Below, one piece after another: positions 8,047 through 18,455 of a DNA stretch of 64,000 nucleotides. A model generated the notes under the pieces. That model saw only the letters and a list, made by a program, of their open reading frames with translations. It did not search any database and was not told the DNA's origin. The position numbers and the translations under genes were made by a program. Origin of the DNA: CAWKEY01 sp963848675 (GTDB lineage Bacteria; Pseudomonadota; Gammaproteobacteria; Methylococcales; Methylomonadaceae); contig CAWKEY010000031.1 of assembly GCA_963848675.1 (NCBI GenBank), positions 159,491 through 223,490 on the forward strand. Reading direction: 5' to 3'. The number at the start of each line of letters is the position of its first letter. The stretch's first letter is position 1.

Positions 8047-8741
8047 TGGCCAAGTTATCAAAAAAAGCGAAACTGATTAAAGTCAAAGTTGATAAAACCA
8101 AGCAGTATTCAGTTGCTGAAGCAGTCACTTTATTGAAAGAGCTGGCTACTACAAAGTTTAATGAAGCCATTGATGTCAGTGTGAATCTGGGTGTGGATCC
8201 ACGTAAATCAGATCAAAATGTTCGTGGTGCAACCGTGCTGCCTAATGGCACAGGTAAAACAGTCAGAGTAGCTGTTTTTACACAAGGGGCGAACGCAGAT
8301 GCGGCAAGGGAAGCCGGTGCAGACATTGTTGGTATGGATGATCTGGGCGACCTGGTTAAAAAGGGCGAAATGAATTTTGACGTAGTTATTGCATCTCCCG
8401 ATGCCATGCGTGTTGTCGGCCAGTTGGGTCAGATTTTAGGTCCAAGAGGTTTGATGCCTAATCCTAAAGTCGGCACAGTAACCCCCGATGTGGCAACCGC
8501 TGTAAAAAATGCAAAGTCGGGTCAAGTGCGCTACCGTACTGATAAATCAGGCATTATTCACTGTACCTTAGGTAAGGTGACATTTGATGCGGCAGCTATT
8601 CAGGGCAACCTGGAAGCATTGCTGGCTGATTTAAGAAAAGCAAAGCCTAGCGCAGCTAAGGGCGTTTACATCAAGAAGATTACCTTATCTTCCACGATGG
8701 GCCCAGGCTTATGGCTGGAACAAAGTAGCATTGCTGTTTAA
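8046..8741 (+). CDS. rplA: 50S ribosomal protein L1
   Basis: Forms the mobile L1 stalk that helps move deacylated tRNA out of the E site; in enterobacteria it also represses the L11-L1 mRNA. At 231 aa it has the signature GQLGQILGPRGLMPNPKVGT at about residues 124-143. It is translationally coupled to rplK by a one-base overlap. Confidence 0.97.
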   Translation: MAKLSKKAKLIKVKVDKTKQYSVAEAVTLLKELATTKFNEAIDVSVNLGVDPRKSDQNVRGATVLPNGTGKTVRVAVFTQGANADAAREAGADIVGMDDLGDLVKKGEMNFDVVIASPDAMRVVGQLGQILGPRGLMPNPKVGTVTPDVATAVKNAKSGQVRYRTDKSGIIHCTLGKVTFDAAAIQGNLEALLADLRKAKPSAAKGVYIKKITLSSTMGPGLWLEQSSIAV

Positions 8742-8761
8742 TTCGTAACAAGAAGACTTTG

Positions 8762-8785
8762 GGTTGCCGGTTTTAATCGGCAACC
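8762..8785 (+). other. Hairpin after rplA, ahead of the L10 leader
   Basis: GGTTGCCG at 8762-8769 pairs perfectly with CGGCAACC at 8778-8785 across an 8-base loop. No T-run follows, so it resembles a transcript stabiliser or processing site more than a terminator. Confidence 0.5.
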
Positions 8786-8786
8786 G

Positions 8787-8925
8787 TCAAAGACCGCAGG
8801 GGTTGCAAAACTTAATTATCCTGCGCAGACGGGAGCTAGAACCAAAGAACTGGGGAAAGGGACCGTAAGGGGCATCCAAATGGGTGCGTTTTATTAATTC
8901 TGGAATAACACCAGAAAAACCGGAG
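8787..8925 (+). promoter_or_regulatory. L10 leader (autoregulatory mRNA leader of rplJL)
   Basis: The segment has the conserved layout of the gammaproteobacterial L10 leader: CAAAGACCGCAGG at about 8789-8801, an AACTTAAT linker, then CCTGCGCAGACGG at about 8820-8832 pairing back to form the characteristic kinked stems. The known role is binding of the L10-(L12) complex to repress translation of rplJ and rplL. The limits are approximate. Confidence 0.75.
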
Positions 8926-8932
8926 GTAAGCT

Positions 8933-9433
8933 GTGGCACTAAATTTGGACAGCAAAAAAGTTGTCGTAGAAGAAGTTGCTCAATACGCAGCCAAAGCTCA
9001 TTCTGCTGTAGCAGCAGAATACCGTGGTTTGACCGTGACTGAGCTAACCCAGTTACGCAAGACTGCGAGAGAGACAGGCGTTTATCTGCGTGTGGTAAAA
9101 AATACACTGGCAAAACGAGCCGTGGCTGGAACCGAATTTGAGTGTATGCAAGAAGGCTTGGTAGGGCCATTATTGCTTGCATTTTCAATGGAAGATCCTG
9201 GTGCTGCTGCCCGTTTAATCCATGATTTTGCCAAAACGCATGACAAATTAATCACCAAGGTTGTTGCCATTGGCGGACAGGCCTATGACGGGTCTGAGCT
9301 GAAACGACTCGCCAGTATGCCGACCCGTGATCAAGCAATCAGTATGTTGATGTCCGTAATGAAGGCACCAGTCGGCAAGCTTGCCCGTACCTTGGCTGCG
9401 ATCAGAGATCAGAAACAAGAAGCAACAGCATAA
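8933..9433 (+). CDS. rplJ: 50S ribosomal protein L10
   Basis: Base of the ribosomal stalk: the N-terminal domain binds 23S rRNA and L11, and the C-terminal helix binds L7/L12 dimers. The 166-aa protein starts at GTG 8933 after a good GGAGG site (MALNLDSKKVVVEEV). The motif YRGLTVTELTQLRKTARETG is typical. The L10 leader upstream indicates autogenous control. Confidence 0.96.
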   Translation: MALNLDSKKVVVEEVAQYAAKAHSAVAAEYRGLTVTELTQLRKTARETGVYLRVVKNTLAKRAVAGTEFECMQEGLVGPLLLAFSMEDPGAAARLIHDFAKTHDKLITKVVAIGGQAYDGSELKRLASMPTRDQAISMLMSVMKAPVGKLARTLAAIRDQKQEATA

Positions 9434-9480
9434 GCTTATATTAACCAGTTCAAAACCTATATTATTTTAGAGGAATAAAA

Positions 9481-9852
9481 ATGGCAATTTCGCAAGAAGA
9501 TATCTTGGATGCAGTCTCCAACATGAGCATTATGGAAATCGTTGATTTAATTTCAGCGATGGAAGAAAAATTCGGCGTAACTGCGGCAGTTGCAATGGCT
9601 GCGCCAGCAGGCGGCGGCGAAGCAGTCGTGGCTGAAGAACAAACTGAATTTGATGTCATTTTGACTGCCTTCGGCGATAACAAAGTAGCAGTTATTAAAG
9701 CCGTTCGTGGTATCACTGGTTTGGGCTTGAAAGAAGCAAAAGACGCCGTTGAAGGCGCGCCGACCACACTGAAAGAAGGCGTTTCAAAAGCAGAAGCAGA
9801 TGAAGTTAAAAAGCAGCTTGAAGAAGCTGGCGCGTCTGTCGAAGTTAAATAA
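9481..9852 (+). CDS. rplL: 50S ribosomal protein L7/L12
   Basis: Stalk protein that recruits and stimulates translational GTPases. The N-terminal dimerisation helix is followed by an Ala/Gly-rich hinge (about residues 40-52) and the C-terminal factor-binding domain with KVAVIKAVRGITGLGLKEAK. Length is 123 aa. A GAGGAA site precedes the ATG. Confidence 0.97.
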   Translation: MAISQEDILDAVSNMSIMEIVDLISAMEEKFGVTAAVAMAAPAGGGEAVVAEEQTEFDVILTAFGDNKVAVIKAVRGITGLGLKEAKDAVEGAPTTLKEGVSKAEADEVKKQLEEAGASVEVK

Positions 9853-9895
9853 AATTTTGACACAAAAAATCTAAGGCACACAGCCTTTTAAGTAC

Positions 9896-9925
9896 GGCTG
9901 GCGGCAATTTTGCCGTCGGCCTTTT
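9896..9925 (+). terminator. Attenuator-like hairpin between rplL and rpoB
   Basis: Bases 9896-9906 pair with 9911-9921 (11 pairs, two of them G-T) around an ATTT loop, followed directly by TTTT. This looks like a partial intrinsic terminator that would lower rpoBC expression relative to rplJL, the position where E. coli has an attenuator. Confidence 0.6.
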
Positions 9926-9984
9926 ACTGTTTGCGATATCCGCACAGTAAAAAATTATTCATGACGAAAAGGTTCGGAAGCAAT

Positions 9985-12900
9985 ATGTCCTACTCTTTTA
10001 CCGAAAAAAAGCGTATTCGAAATAACTTTGGGAAAGGTACTGAAGTACTAGATGTTCCCTATCTTCTGGCAACTCAAATCAACTCATATGCCAATTTCCT
10101 GCAATCAGGCGTAGCGCCCGAGCGGCGAATCGAGAAAGGATTGCACGCGGCATTTTCTAGTGTTTTCCCTATTGAAAGCCATTCCGGATATGCCGTTCTG
10201 GAATATGTGAGATATCGATTAGGAGAGCCTACTTTTGACGTAAGAGAGTGTCAACAAAGGGGTGCGACCTATGCCGCGCCATTAAGAGTGCTGGTGCGCC
10301 TGGTCATTTATGATAAAGAGGCTGCTGCTAACGCCAAAGTTGTTAAAGACATTAGGGAGCAGGAAGTCTACATGGGCGAGCTGCCCTTGATGACCGAGAA
10401 CGGAACCTTCGTTATCAACGGTACGGAGCGGGTTATTGTTTCTCAGTTGCACCGATCACCGGGTGTGTTTTTCGATCATGACAAAGGCAAAACCCATTCG
10501 TCAGGAAAATTATTATTCAATGCCCGGGTAATTCCCTATCGCGGGTCATGGCTGGATTTTGAATTCGATCATAAAGATTGTGTTTATGTGCGCATAGACA
10601 GACGCCGTAAAATCCCCGCAACCATTTTGCTCAGAGCACTGGGTTACGATAACGAAGAAATGATTAGTATTTTCTTCGAAAGCAATAAATTTACCTTAGC
10701 CGGTGACAAGTGCCTGTTCCATATAGTGCCTGAAAGAATGCGCGGTGAAATTGCTGCATTCGATATCAAGCACAATGGCCAAGTCATCGTTGAAGAAGGT
10801 CGCCGCATTACCTCCAAGCACATTCGTGAGATGAACAAGGCTGGCTTGGCCGAGGTTGAATCGCCCAAAGAATACCTGGTGGGCAAAATACTGAGTCACA
10901 ACGTGGTGGATAAATCTACCGGTGAGCTGGTTGCGCACGTTAATGACGAATTAACGGCAGATTTAATAGACCGGGTCATTGCAAGTGGTGTTACTGAAAT
11001 TAACACACTATTTGTCAACGACCTGGATAAAGGACCGTATATCTCCAATGCCATGAGGCTGGATGTGACCAGTAATACACTGGAAGCACTGGTGGAGATA
11101 TACCGCATGATGCGGCCAGGTGAGCCGCCAACCAAAGAGTCGGCCGAGAACCTGTTCCAGAATCTGTTCTTTACCGATGAAAGGTATGATTTGTCAACGG
11201 TTGGACGCATGAAGTTCAACCGCCGCCTAGGCCGTGAAGAAACCCTTGGCTCCGGTACATTAGCGAAAGAAGACATCATTGACGTATTGAAAGAGCTGAT
11301 TAATATCCGCAACGGCAACGGCAATGTTGACGATATTGATCATCTGGGCAACAGACGGGTGCGCTCGGTCGGCGAAATGATTGAAAATCAGTTCCGGGTC
11401 GGCTTGGTACGAGTCGAAAGAGCGGTCAAAGAGCGCTTAACGCTCGCTGATTCAGAAGGCTTGATGCCTCAAGAGATCATCAATGCGAAGCCGGTTTCGG
11501 CAGCCGTAAAAGAGTTCTTTGGTTCCAGCCAGTTGTCACAGTTTATGGATCAAAACAATCCATTATCGCAAGTGACGCACAAGCGCCGCGTCTCCGCATT
11601 GGGCCCGGGTGGCTTGGCTAGAGAACGCGCCGGCTTTGAAGTCCGGGACGTCCATACAACCCACTATGGCCGGGTTTGTCCAATTGAGACGCCCGAAGGG
11701 CCGAATATTGGCCTGATCAACTCTTTATCGGTTTATGCGAGAACCAATGATTACGGATTTCTGGAAACGCCGTACAGAAAAGTCATCAATGGCAAAGTCA
11801 CCGATCAGGTCGATTATCTGTCGGCGATCGAAGAAGGTGAATTCGTCATTGCTCAAGCGAGTGTGCCAGTTGATGCAAGCGGCAAGTTGATCGAAGGTTT
11901 GGTGTCCTGCCGTTACAAAGATGAATTTACTTTGGCTATGTCAGACACCGTGCAATACATGGACGTGTCTTCAAAGCAGATCGTATCAGTCGCGGCTTCC
12001 ATTATTCCGTTTCTGGAACATGACGACGCCAACCGTGCCTTGATGGGTTCCAACATGCAGCGCCAGGCTGTTCCTACTTTGAGAGCTGAAAAGCCATTGG
12101 TAGGTACCGGTATGGAACGAACCGTTGCCAAGGACTCCGGGGTAACCGTGGTCGCTGCGCGCGGGGGCAGTATTGAAGCCGTTGATGCGGCCAGAATAGT
12201 GGTGCGTGTTAATGACACAGAAACAGAAACCGGATCCTCGGGTGTGGATATCTACAACCTGACCAAATATACCCGGTCAAATCAAAATACCTGTATTAAT
12301 CAAAAACCATTGGTTAAGCCGGGCGATGTGGTCAGTGCCGGTGACATTTTGGCTGATGGCCCCTCCACCGACATTGGAGAACTGGCATTAGGACAGAATA
12401 TGCTGGTTGCCTTTATGCCGTGGAACGGTTACAACTTCGAAGATTCGATACTGGTTTCCGAACGCGTTGTCAAAGAAGACCGCTTTACAACTATTCATAT
12501 CGAAGAAAAGACCTGTGTGGCGCGTGATACTAAGCACAGCCCGGAAGAAATTACCGCGGATATTCCCAATGTCAGCGAAGAGGCTTTATCAAAACTCGAT
12601 GAGTCTGGCATTGTGTATGTCGGCGCAGAAGTCAAAGGTGGCGATATTCTCGTGGGCAAGGTAACGCCAAAAGGTGAAACTCAGCTGACCCCGGAAGAAA
12701 AATTACTGCGCGCAATTTTTGGCGAGAAAGCTGCCGATGTCAAAGATACCTCCCTACGTGTGCCCAGCAGTATTGAAGGCACCGTGATCGACGTTCAGGT
12801 GTTTACCCGCGACGGCGTAAAAAAAGACAAGCGTGCGCTGGATATAGAAGAAGCTGAAATCAAGCGCTACAGAAAAGATCTGGATGATCAGCTGAAAATT

Positions 12901-14061
12901 CTTGAAGGCGATATTTTTGCTCGAGTCGCCAAATTGCTAGTGGGTAAAGTCGGGCAATCCGGCCCAGGGCAATTAAAAGCCGGGACTGAAATCACCCACG
13001 ATTACCTGAACAGTCTGAAGCATTCAGACTGGCTCAAAATAAGGATGAAAGATGAAGATATTAATCTTCAGTTGGAAGCCGTTGTCGAGCAGATTGAGCA
13101 GCAAAGAAAAGCCTTTGACGAAAAATTTGAAGTCAAGCGAAAAAAAATAACCATGGGCGATGATTTGGCGCCTGGCGTTCTGAAAATGGTCAAGGTTTAC
13201 CTGGCGGTCAAAAGACGCATTCAACCCGGCGATAAAATGGCCGGTCGGCATGGCAACAAGGGTGTGATTTCCATGATCAGGCCGATTGAAGACATGCCCT
13301 ATACAGCCGACGGCAATCCGGTGGATATCGTTTTGAATCCATTAGGTGTTCCTTCGCGGATGAACGTGGGCCAGGTATTGGAAACGCATTTGGGTTGGGC
13401 AGCGAAAGGCCTCGGCATCAAAATAGGCAAAATGCTCGAGGCCAGGGCTAAAGTCGCAGAGATCAGAAACTATCTGGACAAAATTTATAACAGCAGTGGC
13501 CGTAAGGAAGATCTGGACTCGTTTTCTGATCAGGAGATTCTCGAGATGGCAGCCAACCTGGTGGGCGGGGTGCCGATGGCGACGCCGGTGTTTGATGGTG
13601 CAACCGAAGATGAAATTCGCACCATGCTGAAACTGGCCGATTTGCCTGAACACGGCCAGACCATTCTTTATGATGGCTTGACGGGTGAGCCGTTTGAGCG
13701 GGAAGTTACTGTGGGCTATATGTACATGCTGAAACTGAATCATCTGGTTGATGACAAAATGCATGCTCGTTCGACCGGCCCTTACAGTCTGGTTACCCAG
13801 CAACCTTTGGGTGGAAAAGCCCAGTTCGGAGGTCAGCGTTTCGGTGAGATGGAGGTGTGGGCGCTTGAAGCCTATGGCGCGGCTTATACCTTACAGGAAA
13901 TGCTGACGGTGAAATCGGATGATGTGACAGGAAGGACGCGCATGTATAAAAACATCGTTGATGGCGATCATCGAATGGAAGCCGGCATGCCGGAATCATT
14001 TAATGTACTAATCAAAGAAATCCGCTCATTGGCTGTCAATATAGAGCTGGACCGGGAATAG
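9985..14061 (+). CDS. rpoB: RNA polymerase beta subunit
   Basis: Catalytic core subunit of RNA polymerase. The start at ATG 9985 gives MSYSFTEKKRIRNNFGK, the standard gammaproteobacterial N-terminus, and 1358 aa; the frame is open further upstream but that part has no family match. The rifampicin-pocket region FGSSQLSQFMDQNNPLSQ at about residue 510, followed by THKRRVSALGPGGL, has wild-type residues. The C-terminal motifs GGKAQFGGQRFGEMEVWALE are intact. A hairpin lies upstream and rpoC follows after 76 bases. Confidence 0.98.
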   Translation: MSYSFTEKKRIRNNFGKGTEVLDVPYLLATQINSYANFLQSGVAPERRIEKGLHAAFSSVFPIESHSGYAVLEYVRYRLGEPTFDVRECQQRGATYAAPLRVLVRLVIYDKEAAANAKVVKDIREQEVYMGELPLMTENGTFVINGTERVIVSQLHRSPGVFFDHDKGKTHSSGKLLFNARVIPYRGSWLDFEFDHKDCVYVRIDRRRKIPATILLRALGYDNEEMISIFFESNKFTLAGDKCLFHIVPERMRGEIAAFDIKHNGQVIVEEGRRITSKHIREMNKAGLAEVESPKEYLVGKILSHNVVDKSTGELVAHVNDELTADLIDRVIASGVTEINTLFVNDLDKGPYISNAMRLDVTSNTLEALVEIYRMMRPGEPPTKESAENLFQNLFFTDERYDLSTVGRMKFNRRLGREETLGSGTLAKEDIIDVLKELINIRNGNGNVDDIDHLGNRRVRSVGEMIENQFRVGLVRVERAVKERLTLADSEGLMPQEIINAKPVSAAVKEFFGSSQLSQFMDQNNPLSQVTHKRRVSALGPGGLARERAGFEVRDVHTTHYGRVCPIETPEGPNIGLINSLSVYARTNDYGFLETPYRKVINGKVTDQVDYLSAIEEGEFVIAQASVPVDASGKLIEGLVSCRYKDEFTLAMSDTVQYMDVSSKQIVSVAASIIPFLEHDDANRALMGSNMQRQAVPTLRAEKPLVGTGMERTVAKDSGVTVVAARGGSIEAVDAARIVVRVNDTETETGSSGVDIYNLTKYTRSNQNTCINQKPLVKPGDVVSAGDILADGPSTDIGELALGQNMLVAFMPWNGYNFEDSILVSERVVKEDRFTTIHIEEKTCVARDTKHSPEEITADIPNVSEEALSKLDESGIVYVGAEVKGGDILVGKVTPKGETQLTPEEKLLRAIFGEKAADVKDTSLRVPSSIEGTVIDVQVFTRDGVKKDKRALDIEEAEIKRYRKDLDDQLKILEGDIFARVAKLLVGKVGQSGPGQLKAGTEITHDYLNSLKHSDWLKIRMKDEDINLQLEAVVEQIEQQRKAFDEKFEVKRKKITMGDDLAPGVLKMVKVYLAVKRRIQPGDKMAGRHGNKGVISMIRPIEDMPYTADGNPVDIVLNPLGVPSRMNVGQVLETHLGWAAKGLGIKIGKMLEARAKVAEIRNYLDKIYNSSGRKEDLDSFSDQEILEMAANLVGGVPMATPVFDGATEDEIRTMLKLADLPEHGQTILYDGLTGEPFEREVTVGYMYMLKLNHLVDDKMHARSTGPYSLVTQQPLGGKAQFGGQRFGEMEVWALEAYGAAYTLQEMLTVKSDDVTGRTRMYKNIVDGDHRMEAGMPESFNVLIKEIRSLAVNIELDRE

Positions 14062-14137
14062 AATCCTGGCCTGGTGGTGGAAATAACTGATAGCCTGTTC
14101 TGGACTGCACCAGAAAATAGTTAAAGAGGACAAACTC

Positions 14138-17100
14138 TTGAAAGATTTAATGAATTTCTTAAAGCGTCAAGGCCGTACCGATGATTTCAATGCGATTCGC
14201 ATTGGCCTGGCATCGCCGGATATGATTCGTTCCTGGTCGTATGGTGAAGTAAAAAAACCGGAAACCATCAATTACCGTACCTTTAAACCCGAGCGCGATG
14301 GTTTATTCTGCGCCAAAATTTTTGGCCCGGTTAGTGATTATGAGTGTTTATGCGGGAAATATAAAAGGCTCAAGCATCGCGGTGTCATCTGCGAGAAATG
14401 CGGGGTTGAAGTCACCCTGTCCAAGGTTCGCCGTGAGCGTATGGGACACATCGATTTGGCGAGTCCCGTTGCGCACATTTGGTTTCTGAAGTCATTGCCT
14501 TCCAGAATAGCCTTGTTATTGGACATGACGCTGCGCGAAATTGAGCGTGTGTTGTATTTCGAATCATTTGTGGTTTTGGATCCGGGCATGACGCCATTGG
14601 AAAAAGGTCAGCTGCTGACAGATGATGAATATCTGGATGCCGTTGAGCTGCATGGCGATGATTTTGTTGCTAAGATGGGCGCCGAAGCGATCTATGACTT
14701 GCTGAAAGGCATTGATCTAAAAGAAGAAGTCAATAGGCTGCGCGAAGAGATCAACTCGACCAATTCGGAAACAAAAATCAAAAAATACTCAAAACGTCTG
14801 AAAGTTATTGATGCGTTGTTGGGTTCAAGTAATCGCCCCGAATGGATGATCCTGAAAGTACTGCCGGTTTTGCCACCGGAATTGCGGCCATTGGTGCCTT
14901 TGGATGGCGGTCGTTTTGCAACTTCGGATTTGAATGATCTGTACCGCCGGGTTATCAACAGAAACAATCGCCTAAATCGTTTGCTGGACTTGAATGCCCC
15001 TGACATCATCGTGCGCAACGAAAAGCGCATGTTGCAGGAATCGGTTGATGCTTTGCTTGATAATGGGCGCCGCGGCAGGGCCATTACCGGTACCAACAGA
15101 AGGCCGTTGAAATCATTGGCCGACATGATCAAAGGTAAACAGGGCCGGTTTAGACAAAACCTGCTCGGCAAGCGGGTAGACTATTCTGGCCGTTCGGTTA
15201 TCGTCGTGGGGCCGACTTTAAGGCTGCACCAATGCGGTTTGCCCAAAAAAATGGCTTTGGAGCTCTTCAAGCCGTTTATCTTCAGTAAATTGCAATTTCG
15301 CGGTCTGGCTACAACCATAAAAGCGGCCAAGAAAATGGTTGAGCGGGAAGGCACCGAGGTTTGGGATATTCTTGAAGAAGTTATCCGCGAACATCCTATC
15401 CTGTTAAACCGGGCACCTACGCTGCATAGACTGGGTATCCAGGCATTTGAGCCTATCTTGATTGAAGGTAAGGCAATACAGTTGCACCCCCTGGTCTGTA
15501 GCGCGTTCAACGCTGACTTTGACGGCGACCAGATGGCCGTGCATATCCCTTTGTCAATTGAAGCGCAATTGGAAGCCAGAACCTTGATGATGGCGACCAA
15601 TAATATCTTGTCGCCTGCGAATGGCGAGCCGGTTATTAACCCGTCACAGGACGTGGTTTTAGGGCTCTACTATATCAGCCGTGAAAAAATAAACGCAAAA
15701 GGGGACGGCAGTATCTTTGTCAGTGTGGGGGAAGTTCATAAGGCTCTGCTAAGCAAATCAGTTGAATTGCAATCCAAAATTCAGTTGCGCATAACCGAAA
15801 AAGTAGTCAATGACAAAGGCGAAACTGAAGATAAAACACATCGAGTAGAAACCACCGTAGGCCGTGCGCTAATCTGGGAAGTTGTTCCAGATCGTATGCC
15901 TTATGAGTTGGTCAATTGTGATATGACCAAAAAGAACATTTCGCGGCTCATTAATTACAGCTACCGGTATTTGGGCAATAAAGACACGGTAGTACTTGCT
16001 GACCAGCTGATGTATCTGGGTTTTAGATATGCAACGATATCCGGCGTGTCATTTGGCATTGAAGACATGGCAATACCGGCCAAAAAGGTCGACATTATCA
16101 AAGCGGCAGACGCCGAAGTTAACGAGATTCAAAGCCAATATTCATCAGGCCTGGTTACCGACGGCGAACGTTATAATAAGGTCGTGGATATCTGGTCACA
16201 TGCCAATGATCAAGTCGCCAAAGTGATGATGGATGGTCTCGGTGAAGAATCAGTTGTCGACGCCGCAGGTAATACGGTTAAGCAGAAATCATTCAACTCG
16301 ATTTTTATGATGGCCGAGTCGGGCGCAAGAGGTTCTGCTGCACAGATTCGTCAGTTGGCCGGTATGCGTGGTTTGATGGCCAAACCGGACGGTTCGATTA
16401 TCGAAACGCCGATTACCGCGAACTTTAGAGAGGGACTTGATGTATTACAATACTTCATTTCCACACACGGTGCCCGTAAAGGTCTTGCGGATACTGCACT
16501 GAAAACGGCAAACTCGGGCTATTTGACACGTCGTTTAGTCGACGTGGCGCAGGATCTGGTGATTACTGGCGACGATTGTGGCACTACTGATGGCTTGATC
16601 ATGACGCCCATCATTGAAGGCGGAGATGTGGTTGAGCCTTTATCAGAGCGCGTATTAGGCCGGGTTGTTGCTGTAGATGTATTGGATGCAGCGGGTGAGA
16701 ATGTAGTTGCGCCAGGCGGAACCTTGCTGGATGAGCATTGGGTTGCTGTGCTGGAAGATAATAGTGTTGACCAGGTTATTGTGCGTTCGATTATCACCTG
16801 TGAAAACAGACACGGGGTGTGTGCGGCTTGTTACGGACGTGATTTGGGCCGCGGGCACCTGGTGAATATTGGGGAAGCTGTCGGCGTCATTGCCGCGCAG
16901 TCTATCGGCGAGCCGGGAACACAGCTGACCATGCGCACCTTCCACATAGGTGGTGCGGCATCAAGATCGGCTGCCATCAGCAATGTGCAGGTTAAGTCTG
17001 CTGGTACGGTTCGTTTGAGCAACTTAAAATCGGTACTTAACCGGGAAGGTCATCTGGTAGCAGTATCAAGATCAGGTGAAGTGGGCGTGGTGGATGATTA

Positions 17101-18343
17101 TGGGCGCGAAAGAGAGCGTTATAAGATTCCTTACGGTGCCGTGCTTTCTGTGCAGGAAGGCAGCAGGATCAATGCGGGCGACATTATCGTAACCTGGGAC
17201 CCGCATACCCATCCGGTAATTACCGAAGTAGATGGTGTGGTTGAGCTGAAAGATTTCATCGACGGCATCACCGTACAAAAGCAATCGGATGAGGTTACCG
17301 GCTTAAGCTCTTTGGTTGTTACCGATCCCAAGCAAAGAGGTAGTGCGGGTAAAGAATTACGCCCCATGGTTAAGCTGCTGGACAGTAACGGCAATGCTAT
17401 TTATTTACCGGGCACCGACATACCTGCTCAGTATTTCCTGCCGGCAGGAGCGATTGCCGGAATCAAGGATGGGGGTGAAGTGAAAGTAGGTGACGTATTA
17501 GCCAGAATTCCCCAGGAATCCAGTAAAACCCGGGATATTACCGGTGGTTTGCCGCGCGTCGCCGACCTGTTTGAAGCGCGGAAAACCAAGGATCCCGCGA
17601 TTCTTGCCGAAACCAGTGGCACAATTTCCTTCGGCAAGGAGACTAAAGGCAAGCAGCGCGTCGTCATTACTGATCCTGCCGGTGAGCAGTACGAAACACT
17701 CATTCCGAAATGGCGGCATATCACCGTATTTGAAGGGGAGTACGTAGAAAAAGGCGAGACCATTGCCGAAGGCGAGTTAACGCCCCATGATATTTTAAGG
17801 TTAAGAGGCGTAGAGGAGTTGGCGAACTACCTGGTTAAGGAAATTCAGGATGTTTATCGTCTGCAAGGGGTAAAAATCAATGACAAACACATCGAAGCGA
17901 TTATCCGGCAGATGCTCAGAAAGGTAGAGATTACAGCTGCGGGCGATACCGCGTTCCTAAAGGGTGAGCAGGTCGAGCGTGCGGCGATGAGGGAAGAGAA
18001 TGACAAGATGGAAGCTGACGGAAAAATTCCAGCGAGTTATGAGTCGGTCTTGTTGGGCATTACCAAAGCATCCTTGGCGACAGAGTCCTTCATTTCGGCA
18101 GCATCTTTCCAGGAGACTACCCGCGTGCTAACGGATGCCGCAGTAAGGGGCTTGAGTGATGGTCTGCAGGGACTAAAAGAAAACGTCATTGTTGGTCGAT
18201 TAATTCCAGCCGGTACAGGCCTCGCCTACCATGAAAGTCGCAAGACAAGAATGGCGCTGCATGAGTTGGCAGAAAGCGAGGTGTCTTCATCTGTAGATGC
18301 TGACGATGTTGAAGAAGCGCTTAAGCAGGCTTTAAATTTATAA
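14138..18343 (+). CDS. rpoC: RNA polymerase beta' subunit
   Basis: Carries the catalytic magnesium. TTG 14138, preceded by AAAGAGGA, gives the family N-terminus MKDLMNFLKRQG and 1401 aa. The N-terminal zinc-site Cys cluster (CLCGKYKRLKHRGVICEKCG) lies at about residues 70-89. The active-site NADFDGDQM is near 457, and the second zinc-site Cys cluster (CENRHGVCAACYGRD) is near 888-902. It is complete and cotranscribed with rpoB. Confidence 0.98.
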   Translation: MKDLMNFLKRQGRTDDFNAIRIGLASPDMIRSWSYGEVKKPETINYRTFKPERDGLFCAKIFGPVSDYECLCGKYKRLKHRGVICEKCGVEVTLSKVRRERMGHIDLASPVAHIWFLKSLPSRIALLLDMTLREIERVLYFESFVVLDPGMTPLEKGQLLTDDEYLDAVELHGDDFVAKMGAEAIYDLLKGIDLKEEVNRLREEINSTNSETKIKKYSKRLKVIDALLGSSNRPEWMILKVLPVLPPELRPLVPLDGGRFATSDLNDLYRRVINRNNRLNRLLDLNAPDIIVRNEKRMLQESVDALLDNGRRGRAITGTNRRPLKSLADMIKGKQGRFRQNLLGKRVDYSGRSVIVVGPTLRLHQCGLPKKMALELFKPFIFSKLQFRGLATTIKAAKKMVEREGTEVWDILEEVIREHPILLNRAPTLHRLGIQAFEPILIEGKAIQLHPLVCSAFNADFDGDQMAVHIPLSIEAQLEARTLMMATNNILSPANGEPVINPSQDVVLGLYYISREKINAKGDGSIFVSVGEVHKALLSKSVELQSKIQLRITEKVVNDKGETEDKTHRVETTVGRALIWEVVPDRMPYELVNCDMTKKNISRLINYSYRYLGNKDTVVLADQLMYLGFRYATISGVSFGIEDMAIPAKKVDIIKAADAEVNEIQSQYSSGLVTDGERYNKVVDIWSHANDQVAKVMMDGLGEESVVDAAGNTVKQKSFNSIFMMAESGARGSAAQIRQLAGMRGLMAKPDGSIIETPITANFREGLDVLQYFISTHGARKGLADTALKTANSGYLTRRLVDVAQDLVITGDDCGTTDGLIMTPIIEGGDVVEPLSERVLGRVVAVDVLDAAGENVVAPGGTLLDEHWVAVLEDNSVDQVIVRSIITCENRHGVCAACYGRDLGRGHLVNIGEAVGVIAAQSIGEPGTQLTMRTFHIGGAASRSAAISNVQVKSAGTVRLSNLKSVLNREGHLVAVSRSGEVGVVDDYGRERERYKIPYGAVLSVQEGSRINAGDIIVTWDPHTHPVITEVDGVVELKDFIDGITVQKQSDEVTGLSSLVVTDPKQRGSAGKELRPMVKLLDSNGNAIYLPGTDIPAQYFLPAGAIAGIKDGGEVKVGDVLARIPQESSKTRDITGGLPRVADLFEARKTKDPAILAETSGTISFGKETKGKQRVVITDPAGEQYETLIPKWRHITVFEGEYVEKGETIAEGELTPHDILRLRGVEELANYLVKEIQDVYRLQGVKINDKHIEAIIRQMLRKVEITAAGDTAFLKGEQVERAAMREENDKMEADGKIPASYESVLLGITKASLATESFISAASFQETTRVLTDAAVRGLSDGLQGLKENVIVGRLIPAGTGLAYHESRKTRMALHELAESEVSSSVDADDVEEALKQALNL

Positions 18344-18377
18344 AAGGGACTACAAATATTTATGAGTTAAATTGGGC

Positions 18378-18406
18378 TTGACCCCGCATCTATTAGACAG
18401 TATTAT
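18378..18406 (+). promoter_or_regulatory. Near-consensus promoter for the rpsL-rpsG-fusA-tuf operon
   Basis: TTGACC at 18378-18383, a 17-base spacer, then TATTAT at 18401-18406. Transcription would start near 18413 and give a leader of about 120 nt before rpsL. It sits in the only sizeable gap (189 bases) between rpoC and rpsL. Confidence 0.7.
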
Positions 18407-18455
18407 ATTCGGCTCACATGGGCTAACGTGCTCGGGTCAGGTCATTGACTAATTT

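Noticed and set aside
9910..9984. RpoB extended 25 codons upstream
   Set aside because: The extension overlaps the attenuator hairpin and has no family match; MSYSFTEKKR at 9985 does.
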